The notes under the pieces were generated by a model. The model did not search any database and was not told the DNA's origin. It was given only the letters and a program-made list of their open reading frames with translations. A stretch of DNA of 64,000 nucleotides from Cellulomonas fimi. GTDB taxonomy: Bacteria; Actinomycetota; Actinomycetes; Actinomycetales; Cellulomonadaceae. Shown here piece by piece: positions 22,757-31,716 of the stretch (positions within the stretch are counted from its first letter, which is position 1; each line of letters opens with the position of its first letter). The position numbers and the translations under genes are program-made. The stretch spans positions 2,666,001 through 2,730,000 of the forward strand of contig NZ_CP110680.1 in the NCBI RefSeq assembly GCF_028583725.1. Direction: 5' to 3'.

Positions 22757-23278
22757 ATGAGCGGACCCGGCTGGCTGCTGCGGGTCCTCGGCGGGCTCCC
22801 CAAGCCCACGAAGCGACCGTCGGCCGACGACGAGCCGCCGCGCCCGCTCACCCGGGACCGGATCGGCGACTACCTGCTCGGCCGCGGGTACCGGTTCGTC
22901 GTGGACGAGGACGGTGACCTCACCGGCACGTGGGACGGCAGCCGGTTCTGGTTCCTCATGCTCGGCGAGCACCAGGAGATCCTGCAGGTGCGGGGCCGCT
23001 GGCACCGGACGTTCGCGCTCGAGCAGCGCGCGGCCGTCGGCCTCGCGGTCAACGACTGGAACCGCGAGCGCATCTGGCCCAAGGCGTACCTGCGCGAGGA
23101 GGACGGGGTCATCGCGCTCTACAGCGAGGTGTCCGCCGACTTCGAGCCCGGCGTGACCGACCTCCAGCTCGCGCAGCTCGTCGCGTGCGGGCTCGGGACG
23201 GGTGTGCAGATGTTCGCCGCGCTGGAGGGTCTGCTGCCGCGCGACGACGCACCGCCGACGGACCTCCCCGACAACTGA
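22757..23278 (+). CDS. YbjN-domain protein, second of a tandem pair
   Basis: A 173-aa paralogue of the preceding protein. Shared motifs include RFVVDEDGDLTGTWDGSRFWF, EILQVRGRWHR, NDWNRERIWPKAYLRE and LAQLVACGLGTGVQMFAALE. The N-terminal part is shorter. It starts 13 nt after the first gene with GGGAGG 5 nt before the ATG, so unlike its neighbour it has a normal ribosome binding site and depends on the operon transcript. Function unknown; chaperone-like binding of partner proteins is the usual proposal for the family. The gene ends 56 nt before the convergent miaB stop. Confidence 0.82.
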   Translation: MSGPGWLLRVLGGLPKPTKRPSADDEPPRPLTRDRIGDYLLGRGYRFVVDEDGDLTGTWDGSRFWFLMLGEHQEILQVRGRWHRTFALEQRAAVGLAVNDWNRERIWPKAYLREEDGVIALYSEVSADFEPGVTDLQLAQLVACGLGTGVQMFAALEGLLPRDDAPPTDLPDN

Positions 23279-23334
23279 CGCGCGCGGTCCGTCCGCGGGC
23301 GCGCGACGACGTCAGGGAGCGACCGGCGTCGTGG

Positions 23335-24912
23335 TCAGGCGCGCACGCCGATCGTCGGCAGGCCGAGGACGACCGGACCGGTCGGCGCCGGGGCGCCCGT
23401 GCCGCAGGCCGATCCCCCGTGGTCGTGGGCGTCGTCACCCGCCTGCCGCGCGGCCCACGCGTCGCCGGCGCGCGTGCGCCGCACCGCGAACGTGCCGCCC
23501 GTCGCGCCGGAGTCGGCCACGAGGTGATGGGGTGCGCCGTGCGTGACGGTCACCGTCACGACGTCGCCGGGGCGAGGCGCGTCCTGCGGTGCCAGGTCCG
23601 CAGGCAGCGCGAGGTGCACGAGGCGGTTGTCCTCGGCACGGCCGGACCGACGCTCGGTCGCACCGTCCTTGCGGCCCTCGCCCTCGGACACGAGCACCTC
23701 GAGCGTCCGGCCGACCTGCGCCCGGTTCTCCTCGAGGGAGATGCGCTCCTGGAGCGCGACGAGCCGCTCGTAGCGCTCCTGCACGACGGCCTTCGGCAGC
23801 TGGTCGGGGAGGTCGGCGGCGGGCGTGCCGGGCCGCGGCGAGTACTGGAACGTGAACGCGGACGCGAAGCGCGACGCCTCGACGACGCGCAGGGTCTCCG
23901 CGAAGTCCTCCTCGGTCTCACCCGGGAAGCCCACGATGATGTCGGTCGTGATCGCGGCGTGCGGCATCGCGGCGCGCACGCGGTCGAGGATGCCGAGGAA
24001 CTTCTCCGAGCGGTACGAGCGGCGCATCGCGCGCAGGATCCGGTCCGACCCCGACTGAAGCGGCATGTGCAGCTGCGGCATCACGGTGGGCGTCGCGGCC
24101 ATCGCCTCGATGACGTCGTCGGTGAACGCGGCCGGGTGCGGCGACGTGAACCGCAGCCGCTCGAGGCCCTCGATCGCACCGGCCGCGCGCAGCAGCTTCG
24201 CGAACGCGCCGCGGTCGCCGAACTCCACGCCGTACGAGTTCACGTTCTGCCCGAGCAGCGTGACCTCGATCGCGCCCTGCTGCACGAGCGCCTCGACCTC
24301 GGCGAGGATCTCCCCCGGCCGACGGTCGCGCTCCTTGCCGCGCAGGTGCGGCACGATGCAGAACGTGCACGTGTTGTTGCACCCGACGCTGATCGACACC
24401 CAGCCGGCGTAGGCGGACTCGCGCCGGGTCGGCAGCGTGGAGGGGAAGACCTGCAGCGACTCCGCGATCTCGACCTCGGCGCGCTCGTTGTGCCGCGCGC
24501 GCTCCAGCAGGACGGGCAGCACGTCGAGGTTGTGGGTGCCGAACACGACGTCGACCCACGGCGCACGCTCGACGATGCCCGCGCGGTCCTTCTGCGCGAG
24601 GCAGCCGCCCACGGCGATCTGCATCCCGGGACGCGCGCGCTTGGTTCCCGCGAGGCGCCCGAGGTTGCCGTACAGCTTGTCGGCCGCGTTCTCGCGCACC
24701 GCGCACGTGTTGATGACGATGACGTCGGCGTCCTCGGCCGCGGCGTCCGCGGGGCTCGCCGGGACGTAGCCGGCCTGCTCGAGCATGCCCGCCATGTGCT
24801 CGGAGTCGTGCACGTTCATCTGGCAGCCGAGCGTCTTGACGAGATAGGTGCGCGGGGACGCGCCGGTCGTCTCAGGGGCGAGCGGCGTCGGGGCGGGCAG
24901 GGTCGTGGACAT
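23335..24912 (-). CDS. miaB: tRNA-2-methylthio-N6-dimethylallyladenosine synthase
   Basis: Radical-SAM methylthiotransferase acting on tRNA A37 after MiaA. The 525-aa protein has an N-terminal UPF0004 domain with cluster cysteines in TLGCQMN, INTCAVR and GGCLAQ. The radical-SAM CxxxCxxC motif is GCNNTCTFC (~180). A TRAM domain (~400–475) follows. The C-terminal extension of ~50 residues, ending [14 protein letters not shown], is longer than in E. coli MiaB (474 aa) and is common in actinobacteria. The ATG at 24912 gives MSTTLPAP; a GTG one codon upstream is an alternative. A TACCCT hexamer lies 8 nt from the ATG. It is divergent from the glu transporter operon. Confidence 0.94.
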   Translation of the reverse strand: MSTTLPAPTPLAPETTGASPRTYLVKTLGCQMNVHDSEHMAGMLEQAGYVPASPADAAAEDADVIVINTCAVRENAADKLYGNLGRLAGTKRARPGMQIAVGGCLAQKDRAGIVERAPWVDVVFGTHNLDVLPVLLERARHNERAEVEIAESLQVFPSTLPTRRESAYAGWVSISVGCNNTCTFCIVPHLRGKERDRRPGEILAEVEALVQQGAIEVTLLGQNVNSYGVEFGDRGAFAKLLRAAGAIEGLERLRFTSPHPAAFTDDVIEAMAATPTVMPQLHMPLQSGSDRILRAMRRSYRSEKFLGILDRVRAAMPHAAITTDIIVGFPGETEEDFAETLRVVEASRFASAFTFQYSPRPGTPAADLPDQLPKAVVQERYERLVALQERISLEENRAQVGRTLEVLVSEGEGRKDGATERRSGRAEDNRLVHLALPADLAPQDAPRPGDVVTVTVTHGAPHHLVADSGATGGTFAVRRTRAGDAWAARQAGDDAHDHGGSACGTGAPAPTGPVVLGLPTIGVRA

Positions 24913-25087
24913 CACCGACAAGGGTACGACCCGCCGGGAACGCGCCCGGCACCGCGCCCCGGCGGGACGCCCGTGGCCGGCTCCGACCCGTCGCGGACCG
25001 CCGTCCAGCACCGCTCGGCCAGCGCACTTGACTGCGGTGTTGCACAACCGTGACCCGCACGGGTGGCCGAAACGGACACATGCCCTC

Positions 25088-25093
25088 TAGCGT
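25088..25093 (+). promoter_or_regulatory. -10 element TAGCGT, gluABCD operon
   Basis: TAGCGT, 6 nt (CGTCGA), then the ATG at 25100. There is no ribosome binding site, so the first gene of the transporter operon is likely leaderless. Confidence 0.6.
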
Positions 25094-25099
25094 CGTCGA

Positions 25100-25888
25100 A
25101 TGGCTGACCTCGCGACGGACCCGTCCCCCACCGCCGCCGACCGACCCGTCGGGGACCCGCTCGTCGTCCTCTCCGGCGTCGACAAGCACTTCGGCCCCCT
25201 GCACGTGCTCAAGTCCGTCGACCTCACCGTGCGCCGCGGCGAGGTCGTCGTCGTCATCGGACCCTCCGGCAGCGGCAAGTCGACGCTCTGCCGCACCATC
25301 AACCGGCTCGAGACGATCGACGCGGGCACCATCACCATCGACGGCAAGGAGCTGCCCGCCGAGGGGCGTGACCTCGCGCGGCTGCGCGCCGACGTCGGCA
25401 TGGTGTTCCAGTCGTTCAACCTCTTCGCCCACAAGACGGTGCTCGAGAACGTCACGCTCGGGCCGACCCGCGCGAAGGGGGTCAAGAAGTCCGTCGCGAC
25501 CGCGCGCGCGATGGAGCTGCTCCAGCGCGTCGGCGTCGCCGACCAGGCCCAGAAGCTGCCCGCCCAGCTCTCCGGCGGCCAGCAGCAGCGTGTCGCGATC
25601 GCCCGCGCGCTCGCGATGGACCCCAAGGTCATGCTGTTCGACGAGCCGACGTCCGCGCTCGACCCCGAGATGATCAACGAGGTCCTCGACGTCATGGTCG
25701 GGCTCGCACGCGAGGGCATGACGATGCTCGTCGTCACGCACGAGATGGGGTTCGCCCGCCGGGCCGCGCACCGCGTCGTCTTCATGGACGGCGGCCAGAT
25801 CGTCGAGCAGGCCGAGCCCGAGACGTTCTTCACGGCACCGACCAGCGCCCGCGCCCGCGACTTCCTGTCGAAGATCCTCACCCACTGA
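25100..25888 (+). CDS. gluA: Polar amino acid ABC transporter, ATPase subunit (GluA/GlnQ-like)
   Basis: ATPase of an importer for polar amino acids, most like glutamate (GluABCD of Corynebacterium). The 262-aa protein has Walker [10 protein letters not shown] (~54–62), Q-loop FQSFNLF, signature LSGGQQQR, Walker [13 protein letters not shown] and switch His in VVTHEMGFA. An N-terminal ~25-residue extension precedes the ABC fold. It is the first gene of a four-gene operon with binding protein and two permeases. The order ATPase–binding protein–permease–permease matches gluABCD exactly. Substrate assignment (glutamate) is inference from order and similarity, and glutamine or aspartate are possible. 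Confidence 0.9.
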   Translation: MADLATDPSPTAADRPVGDPLVVLSGVDKHFGPLHVLKSVDLTVRRGEVVVVIGPSGSGKSTLCRTINRLETIDAGTITIDGKELPAEGRDLARLRADVGMVFQSFNLFAHKTVLENVTLGPTRAKGVKKSVATARAMELLQRVGVADQAQKLPAQLSGGQQQRVAIARALAMDPKVMLFDEPTSALDPEMINEVLDVMVGLAREGMTMLVVTHEMGFARRAAHRVVFMDGGQIVEQAEPETFFTAPTSARARDFLSKILTH

Positions 25889-25990
25889 CCCACCCGCCCG
25901 ACGCCAACGCCACCGCCACCGACCCCACCCGGACACGATCCGACCCTCTGACCGACACACCGCACGTCCACGCAGAAGAAGGGGACCACC

Positions 25991-26857
25991 ATGCGCGTAC
26001 GAGGACTGGTCGCACTCGCGGCCGCCGCCACGCTCACGCTCGCCGCCTGTTCCAGCGGCGGTGGTGACGACGACACGGACGCCGGCGCCACCGGCGACTC
26101 CACCGAGACCTCCGGCGGCGCCGAGGGGAGCATCCGGATCGGCATCAAGTTCGACCAGCCGGGGCTCGGGTTCCAGGACGGGTCCGACTACACCGGGTTC
26201 GACACCGACGTCGCCCGCTACGTCGCCGAGGCGCTCGGCTACTCCGAGGACCAGATCGAGTGGGTCTCGGCGCCGTCCGCGCAGCGCGAGAACCTGCTGC
26301 AGACCGGCCAGGTCGACATGATCTTCGCGACGTACTCGATCACCGACAAGCGCAAGGAGGTCGTCTCCTTCGCCGGTCCGTACTTCGTCGCCGGGCAGGA
26401 CCTGCTCGTCGCGGCCGACGACGACTCGATCACCGGGCCCGAGGATCTCGAGGGCAAGAACCTGTGCTCCGTCACCGGGTCCACGAGCGCCCAGCGCATC
26501 AAGGACGAGTACGCCGCCGGGACGAACCTCCTCGAGCAGCCCGGGTACGCCGAGTGCGTCACCGCGCTCACCGCCGGACAGGTCGACGCCGTCACGACCG
26601 ACGACATCATCCTCGCCGGCCTCGCGTCGGTGCCCGCCAACGAGGGCAAGGTCAAGGTCGTCGGCAACCCGTTCTCCGAGGAGAACTACGGCGTCGGCCT
26701 GCCGAAGGACTCCGACCAGTGCGAGGCGATCAACGAGGCCATCGGGGCCATGATCGAGGACGGCACGTGGGAGCAGCTCATCGAGAAGAACGTCGGTGCG
26801 TCCGGCTTCCAGTACAACGCCGACCTGAACCCGCCGGACCAGGACGCCTGCGCCTGA
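25991..26857 (+). CDS. gluB: Glutamate-type substrate-binding lipoprotein (GluB-like)
   Basis: Extracytoplasmic binding protein of 288 aa anchored as a lipoprotein: signal peptide with lipobox LAAC (Cys20), then a Ser/Gly/Asp linker and the SBP_bac_3 fold (IRIGIKFDQPGLGFQ, GFDTDVARYVAEALG, VDMIFATYSITDKRKEVVSFAGPYF). The Arg and Asp that bind the amino acid alpha groups lie in TDKRKEVV and VDAVTTDD. ATG at 25991 with AAGGGGACC upstream. It is followed by a strong 16-bp hairpin before the permease genes, which probably lets the binding protein be made in excess. The gene is spaced 102 nt from gluA. Confidence 0.92.
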   Translation: MRVRGLVALAAAATLTLAACSSGGGDDDTDAGATGDSTETSGGAEGSIRIGIKFDQPGLGFQDGSDYTGFDTDVARYVAEALGYSEDQIEWVSAPSAQRENLLQTGQVDMIFATYSITDKRKEVVSFAGPYFVAGQDLLVAADDDSITGPEDLEGKNLCSVTGSTSAQRIKDEYAAGTNLLEQPGYAECVTALTAGQVDAVTTDDIILAGLASVPANEGKVKVVGNPFSEENYGVGLPKDSDQCEAINEAIGAMIEDGTWEQLIEKNVGASGFQYNADLNPPDQDACA

Positions 26858-26863
26858 CCGGGC

Positions 26864-26903
26864 ACCGGTGGTCCGCACGCCGACGCGCGTGCGGACCACC
26901 GGT
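26864..26903 (+). terminator. Intercistronic hairpin gluB–gluC
   Basis: A perfect 16-bp stem (26864–26879 with 26888–26903, starting ACCGGTGGTCCG) closes an 8-nt loop right after gluB. No U tract follows. It probably acts as a partial terminator or mRNA 3'-end stabiliser for gluB. Confidence 0.75.
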
Positions 26904-26940
26904 CGCGTCGCCCCTGTGACCACCACGAGAAGGAGAGCCG

Positions 26941-27630
26941 GTGGACGACGGCACCTGGGAGCAGTTCGTGTCCCTGTTCGACGAGTACGACGTGCTCGGC
27001 GCGTTCTGGGTGAACATCCAGCTCACCCTCTACGCCGGCGTGCTCGCGCTCGTGCTCGGCACGGTGCTCGCGGTCATGCGCATCTCCCCCGTGCCCAGCC
27101 TGCGCTGGGCGGGCGCCACCTACGTGACGCTGCTGCGGAACACCCCGCTGACGATCATCATCGTGTTCTGCGTGCTCGGGCTGTGGGGCCAGCTCGGCAT
27201 CCAGCTCTCCCAGGACTTCCAGACGAACTTCTTCCGGCTCGCGGTGCTCGGCCTGGCCGTCTACCACGCGGCCTTCGTCTGCGAGGCGCTGCGCTCGGGC
27301 GTCAACACGGTGCCCGTGGGCCAGGCCGAGGCGGCACGCGCGATCGGGCTCGGGTTCTGGCCGTCGGCGCGGCTCGTGATCCTGCCGCAGGCCTTCCGCG
27401 GCGCGATCGCCCCGCTCGGCAACGTCCTCATCGCCCTCACCAAGAACTCCACCGTCGCGTCGGCGGGCTCCGTGATCGAGGCGTCCGCCCTCATGAAGAC
27501 GATGATCGAGTTCCGGCCCGACGTCATCCTGCTGATCTTCTTCACGTTCGCGCTCGGCTTCGTCGTCATCGTGGTGCCCCTGGGCCTCGCGACGACGTCG
27601 CTCTCGCGCAGATGGGCGGTGGCACGGTGA
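26941..27630 (+). CDS. gluC: Polar amino acid ABC transporter permease (GluC-like)
   Basis: Inner-membrane permease of 229 aa, HisM/GlnP type. About five membrane segments are visible, and the EAA loop SGVNTVPVGQAEAARAIGLGF (~120–140) docks the ATPase. GTG at 26941 preceded by AAGGAGAGCCG. The gene ends in a GTGA overlap with gluD, the two permeases being translationally coupled for equal amounts. It is downstream of the gluB hairpin. No unusual features. Confidence 0.9.
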   Translation: MDDGTWEQFVSLFDEYDVLGAFWVNIQLTLYAGVLALVLGTVLAVMRISPVPSLRWAGATYVTLLRNTPLTIIIVFCVLGLWGQLGIQLSQDFQTNFFRLAVLGLAVYHAAFVCEALRSGVNTVPVGQAEAARAIGLGFWPSARLVILPQAFRGAIAPLGNVLIALTKNSTVASAGSVIEASALMKTMIEFRPDVILLIFFTFALGFVVIVVPLGLATTSLSRRWAVAR

Positions 27631-28490
27631 GCGACACCGTCCTCTTCGACGCCGCCGGGCCGCGCGCCCGGCGCCGCATGGTCTGGGTCAACGTCGTCGC
27701 GACGCTCGTCGTCATCGGCATCGGTGTGTGGGCGCTCGCGCGCCTCGGCGCCAACGGCCAGCTCGAACCCGACCTGTGGACGATCTTCCTCACGCCCGAG
27801 CCGTGGCAGAACTTCCTGCTGCCCGGCCTGCGCGACACGCTGCGCGCCGCGGGCATCGCGATCGTCACGTCCGCCGTGTTCGGGCTCGTGTTCGGCCTCG
27901 GCCGCCTGTCCGCGTTCGCGTGGGTGCGCGCCGCGTCCGGCGCCGTCGTCGAGTTCTTCCGCGCGGTCCCCGTGCTGCTCATGATGATCTTCTTCTGGCT
28001 CGGGCTCTCGCGCCTCCAGCTCGTGGAGCCGCGCGACCTGCCGCTCATCGCGGTCGTGCTCGGCCTGACGTTCTACAACGGGTCCGTGTTCGCCGAGCTC
28101 GTGCGGTCCGGGGTGCACAACCTGCCCCGCGGTCAACGCGAGGCGGCGCTCGCGATCGGGCTGCGCCGGGCGCAGTCGCTGCGGCTCGTCGAGGTGCCGC
28201 AGGCCCTGCTGGCCATGCTCCCGGCGATCGCGAGCCAGCTGGTCGTGATCCTCAAGGACACCGCGCTCGGCTACATCATCACGTACCCGGAGCTGCTCGA
28301 CGCGGCCCGCCGGCTGGGATCCGGGCAGGGCAACATCCTGCAGTCGCTCGTCGTCGCGGCGCTGATCTTCATCGTCATCAACTACGCGCTCACCCGGCTC
28401 GCCGGGCTGCTCGCGGGACGCGTCGGGCGGCGCACCGCGGGGCGGGCCCGCGCAGAGGCGCCGACCCTCGTGGTGTCGACGGGGCGCTGA
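27627..28490 (+). CDS. gluD: Polar amino acid ABC transporter permease (GluD-like)
   Basis: Second permease of the same importer, 287 aa. An N-terminal cytoplasmic part and membrane segment (WVNVVATLVVIGIGVWAL) precede an HisM-type core with EAA loop SGVHNLPRGQREAALAIGLRR (~165–185). The C-terminal tail is basic. It is longer than GluC, as in Corynebacterium GluD (273 aa). GTG at 27627 overlaps the gluC stop as GTGA. The gene is the last of the operon and is convergent with the ribonuclease Y gene; a short CGGGTC/GACCCG hairpin at 28509–28523 lies between the stops. Confidence 0.9.
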   Translation: MSDTVLFDAAGPRARRRMVWVNVVATLVVIGIGVWALARLGANGQLEPDLWTIFLTPEPWQNFLLPGLRDTLRAAGIAIVTSAVFGLVFGLGRLSAFAWVRAASGAVVEFFRAVPVLLMMIFFWLGLSRLQLVEPRDLPLIAVVLGLTFYNGSVFAELVRSGVHNLPRGQREAALAIGLRRAQSLRLVEVPQALLAMLPAIASQLVVILKDTALGYIITYPELLDAARRLGSGQGNILQSLVVAALIFIVINYALTRLAGLLAGRVGRRTAGRARAEAPTLVVSTGR

Positions 28491-28524
28491 TCCGCCCCCT
28501 CCCGGCGTCGGGTCGGCGACCCGC

Positions 28525-30090
28525 TCAGCCCGCCGTCGCGCTGGCGCGGGTCTCCCGGACGACGGTCACCTTGATCTCACCCGGGTAGGCGAGGTCGCGC
28601 TCGATGTGCCGCGCGATGCGGACGGCGAGCTGCGGCAGGTCGGCGTCCACGACGGCCGACGGCTCCACGACCACCCGCACCTCGTGCCCGGCCGACATGA
28701 CCAGGGCCCGCCGGACGCCGTCGTGCTCCGAGACGAGCTGCTCGAGCTTGTCCATGCGCTCGACGTACTGGTCGAGCTCCTCACGACGGGCGCCCGGCCG
28801 CGCCGCCGAGATCGCGTCGGCGACCTGGACGAGGACCGCCTCGACGGTCGCGGGCGGCACCTCGTCGTGGTGCGCCGCGATCGCGTTCACGACCTCGTCC
28901 GACTCACCGAGCCGCCGCGCCAGGTCCGCACCCACGGCCGCGTGCGTGCCCGGCACCTCGGACGTCAGCGCCTTGCCCACGTCGTGGAGGAACGCGCCCC
29001 GGCGCGCGACCGCGACGTCCATATCCGTCTCCGCGGCGAGCTGCGCCGCGAGCAGCGCACTCTCGACGAGGTGCTCCAGGACGTTCTGGCCGTAGGACGT
29101 GCGGAGCCGCAGCCGCCCCAGCGTCCGGACCAGCTCCGGGTGCAGGTCCGCGACCCCGGCCCGTTCGGCCGCGTCGTGCCCGGCGGCGTCGGTGCGCTCC
29201 TCAGCCGACGCCAGCGCCTCCGCGTACGCCGCCTCGATGCGCTGCGGGTGGATGCGACCGTCCGCCATGAGCGCCTCGAGCGCGACCTGCGCGACCTCGC
29301 GCCGCTCGGCGTCGAAGCAGGACAGCACGACGGCGCCCGGCTGCTCGTCGACCAGCACGTTGACACCGGTGAGCGCCTCGAAGGCGCGGATGTTCCGCCC
29401 CTCCTTGCCGATGATCCGGCCCTTCATGTCGTCCGACGGCAGCGGCAGCGACGTCGTGGACGCCTGCGCGCTCGTCGCGACGGCCGTCCGCTGCACCGCG
29501 GTCGTGACGATCCGGCGGGCGCGGGCCTCGGCGGTCCTACGGGCCTGCGCCTCCGCGCGCCGGACGTGCGCGGCGGCGTCGTTCGCCGCACGGTCGACGA
29601 GCCGGCGTCGGAGCTCCTCCAGCGCGTCCTCGCGCGTCAGGCCGCTCGTCGACTCGAGCTCCGCCAGTGCGTCGCGCTCCGCGTCCAGGACCCGCCGGCC
29701 TGCGATCGCGTCGGCCTCCGCCAGACGGGACTGCGCGTCCCGCTCCGCGGCGGCGAGCCGCCGGTCCGCCTCACGCTGCGCCTCGTCGAGGAGCCGGGTC
29801 GCCTCCTGCCGGGCGTCGGCCGCCTCCTGCGCCCGCGTGCGCGCCTTGCGGTCCAGCTCCTCGACCTCGGCGCGGTCCGACGCCAACGCACGCTCGCGAT
29901 CCGCGAGGCGCCGCTCGCGGCGGTCCGCGTCCGCCAGCAGCGCCCTCGCCTCGTCCTTGATGCTCGCGACGTCCTGCTCCGCGCGCGCACGCTGCGCGGC
30001 AGCCTCCCGGCGGGCCACGAGCACGAGGATCAGCGCGACGAGGCACGCACCGAGCAGCCCGGTCACCGTGGCGATGGGACCTGCCTCCAC
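28525..30090 (-). CDS. rny: Ribonuclease Y
   Basis: Membrane-anchored endoribonuclease of 521 aa. In order: an N-terminal membrane segment (~8–25, TGLLGACLVALILVLVA), a long charged coiled coil (~27–200), a KH domain (~215–280, DDMKGRIIGKEGRNIRAFEAL), and an HD domain (~330–430) with catalytic FLHDVGKAL. RNase Y initiates mRNA decay in many Gram-positive bacteria and here coexists with RNase J in the same window. GTG at 30090 follows GGGAGGACAC, a strong ribosome binding site. In-frame sequence upstream of it is non-coding. It is divergent from the hsp20 gene, with a 297-nt gap containing the CIRCE element. Confidence 0.92.
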   Translation of the reverse strand: MEAGPIATVTGLLGACLVALILVLVARREAAAQRARAEQDVASIKDEARALLADADRRERRLADRERALASDRAEVEELDRKARTRAQEAADARQEATRLLDEAQREADRRLAAAERDAQSRLAEADAIAGRRVLDAERDALAELESTSGLTREDALEELRRRLVDRAANDAAAHVRRAEAQARRTAEARARRIVTTAVQRTAVATSAQASTTSLPLPSDDMKGRIIGKEGRNIRAFEALTGVNVLVDEQPGAVVLSCFDAERREVAQVALEALMADGRIHPQRIEAAYAEALASAEERTDAAGHDAAERAGVADLHPELVRTLGRLRLRTSYGQNVLEHLVESALLAAQLAAETDMDVAVARRGAFLHDVGKALTSEVPGTHAAVGADLARRLGESDEVVNAIAAHHDEVPPATVEAVLVQVADAISAARPGARREELDQYVERMDKLEQLVSEHDGVRRALVMSAGHEVRVVVEPSAVVDADLPQLAVRIARHIERDLAYPGEIKVTVVRETRASATAG

Positions 30091-30268
30091 GTGTCCTCCC
30101 GTCGTACGGGGCCCGCGGCGCGCGCTCCCGGCTCTGGCGACATTCTCACCTACGGCCGGGCCCGGACGGTGTATCCGCGACGGGCCACGCCCGACCCGAC
30201 CGAAATGCACCGACGCCACGCCGCTGCGTCTCGGCGTTCTCCGTGCGCGAACAGGGCCACTCGTCGAC

Positions 30269-30295
30269 TTGGCACTCGCGGGCCGAGAGTGCTAA
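30269..30295. promoter_or_regulatory. CIRCE operator (HrcA site) of hsp20
   Basis: TTGGCACTC-N9-GAGTGCTAA matches the CIRCE consensus TTAGCACTC-N9-GAGTGCTAA with one mismatch in the left arm. The left arm also forms a -35-like TTGGCA, and the -10 would lie near TAACAC (30293–30298), so HrcA binding would cover the whole promoter. Confidence 0.9.
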
Positions 30296-30387
30296 CACAG
30301 GAGGTGTAGCCGAACCCGGCACCAGGACGCCGGGGAGCACCAGGGGCGCGGGAGGTCCGACGCCCCGACGACGAGGAGGTGAGGGGC

Positions 30388-30834
30388 GTGGCTACCCGTT
30401 TCGACCCGTTCCAGGAGATGGACCGGATGCTCGGCCAGATGTTCGCCGCCGACCGCGCGTCGGCGACCATGCCGATGGACCTGTACCGCTCGGGCGACCA
30501 CTACGTGCTGCACGTCGACCTCCCGGGTGTCGACCCGGGGACGATCGACGTGAACGTCGAGGACCGCACGCTGACCATCCGCGCGCAGCGCTCGGCGCGC
30601 ACCGAGCAGGACGTGCAGTGGCTCGCCAAGGAGCGGCCCGTCGGCACCTACGCCCGCCAGCTGACCGTGGGACGCGGGCTCGCGCTCGACTCGATCAGCG
30701 CGACGTACACCGACGGCGTCCTCACGCTGACCATCCCGGTGGCGGAGGAGGCGAAGCCGCGCCGCATCGAGGTGCAGCACGGCGCGTCGACCGCCCAGAT
30801 CGGCACGACGGCCGAGTCGTCGACGTCCGCCTGA
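30388..30834 (+). CDS. hsp20: Small heat shock protein Hsp20 (alpha-crystallin family)
   Basis: A 148-aa holdase chaperone. The alpha-crystallin domain runs from ~30 to ~125: MPMDLYRSGDHYVLHVDLPG, VNVEDRTLTIRAQRS, and the conserved GVLTLTIPVAEE near its end. The N-terminal segment FDPFQEMDRMLGQMF is typical. GTG at 30388 is preceded by a full AGGAGGTGA ribosome binding site; an in-frame GTG at 30379 lies inside that site and is unlikely. CIRCE lies 93 nt upstream, so expression should be repressed by HrcA and induced by heat. No hrcA gene is in the window. A strong terminator follows. Confidence 0.95.
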   Translation: MATRFDPFQEMDRMLGQMFAADRASATMPMDLYRSGDHYVLHVDLPGVDPGTIDVNVEDRTLTIRAQRSARTEQDVQWLAKERPVGTYARQLTVGRGLALDSISATYTDGVLTLTIPVAEEAKPRRIEVQHGASTAQIGTTAESSTSA

Positions 30835-30881
30835 CACCGACAGCCCCTTCGCCGGACACCGGAAGGTGACCGCCGGACGGC

Positions 30882-30918
30882 GACGGCCCCCGCGACGACG
30901 CACGTCGCGGGGGCCGTC
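30882..30918 (+). terminator. Hairpin terminator after hsp20
   Basis: A perfect 16-bp stem (30882–30897 with 30903–30918, starting GACGGCCCCCGCG) and a 5-nt loop ACGCA, 48 nt after the hsp20 stop. Confidence 0.85.
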
Positions 30919-31005
30919 CCACCTCAAGCTCCGGAGGGGTGGGCGACGAGCAAGGCCCGACGCCGCCGGGTCCGACGACGCCGACCACGGACGACCGGGA
31001 TCACA

Positions 31006-31035
31006 CCGCACCGCGCCGCACCGCACCGCACCGCA
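31006..31035. repeat. Short CCGCA tandem repeat
   Basis: Six 5-bp units CCGCA (one is CCGCG) in the non-coding stretch between the hsp20 terminator and the recX stop. Confidence 0.85.
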
Positions 31036-31117
31036 CCGTCTGCGTGCAACGCCACTGTGTCCACACACCGCACCGGCGCGTCCACGCGCAGCGCCGCTGC
31101 CTCACGCGCAGCGCTGC

Positions 31118-31708
31118 TCAGTCGAGGTCCACGCCCGGCTCCGACAGCCCCGCCGGATCGACCCCCTCGGCGGCGAGCTCCTCTCGGACGAGGCGCGACA
31201 CCAGACCCGGCGGGTACCCCTTGCGCCCGAGCGCCGCGAAGGTCCGACGGGTGCGCGTCTGCGGATCGAGCCCGACGGTCGACGCGAGCCGGCGACGCAC
31301 GAGCCGCCGCGCCGCTTCCTCCTCGTCATCGTCGTCGACCTGCTCGAGCGCGCGCTGCGCGTCCTCGTCGGCGACGCCCTTGCGGCGCAGCTCGACCGCG
31401 AGCGCGCGACGTGACAGACCCCGTTCCGCGTGCCGCGTCCGGACCAGACTCTCGGCGTAGGCGACGTCGTCGACCAGACCGACGTCGGTGAACCGGTCGA
31501 GGACGCGCTCGGCGACCTCCGCCGGGACGTCGCGTCGCGCCATCCCCTCGGCGAGCTGCGCTCGGCTGCGCGGCGCTCCGGTGAGCATCCGCAGCGCGAT
31601 CGCGCGCGCGACCGACTCCGGATCCGGCTCGGCGTCCTGGGCGGCGGACCCCGTCGGGGGCGGCTCGGTGGCGCGCCCCCGACGGTGACCTGTGCTCGTG
31701 CGGGACAA
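31118..31708 (-). CDS. recX: RecA-modulating protein RecX
   Basis: Inhibits RecA filament extension and ATPase activity. The 196-aa protein has a disordered N-terminus (~1–30), then repeated three-helix modules: ARAIALRMLTGAPRSRAQL, GLVDDVAYAESLVRTRHAERG, SRRALAVELRRKGV and TRRTFAALGRKGYPPGLVSR. An acidic run DDDDEEEAARR sits between modules. The TTG at 31708 is the only plausible start near recA, 8 nt after its stop and after weak GAGGCG; internal starts would remove the first module. It is cotranscribed with recA and so under the same SOS control. Confidence 0.9.
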   Translation of the reverse strand: MSRTSTGHRRGRATEPPPTGSAAQDAEPDPESVARAIALRMLTGAPRSRAQLAEGMARRDVPAEVAERVLDRFTDVGLVDDVAYAESLVRTRHAERGLSRRALAVELRRKGVADEDAQRALEQVDDDDEEEAARRLVRRRLASTVGLDPQTRTRRTFAALGRKGYPPGLVSRLVREELAAEGVDPAGLSEPGVDLD

Positions 31709-31716
31709 GCCGCGCC

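Noticed and set aside
28509..28523. Small hairpin CGGGTC/GACCCG between gluD and rny as a terminator
   Set aside because: Only 6 bp with a 3-nt loop and no U tract; too weak to list as a separate terminator.
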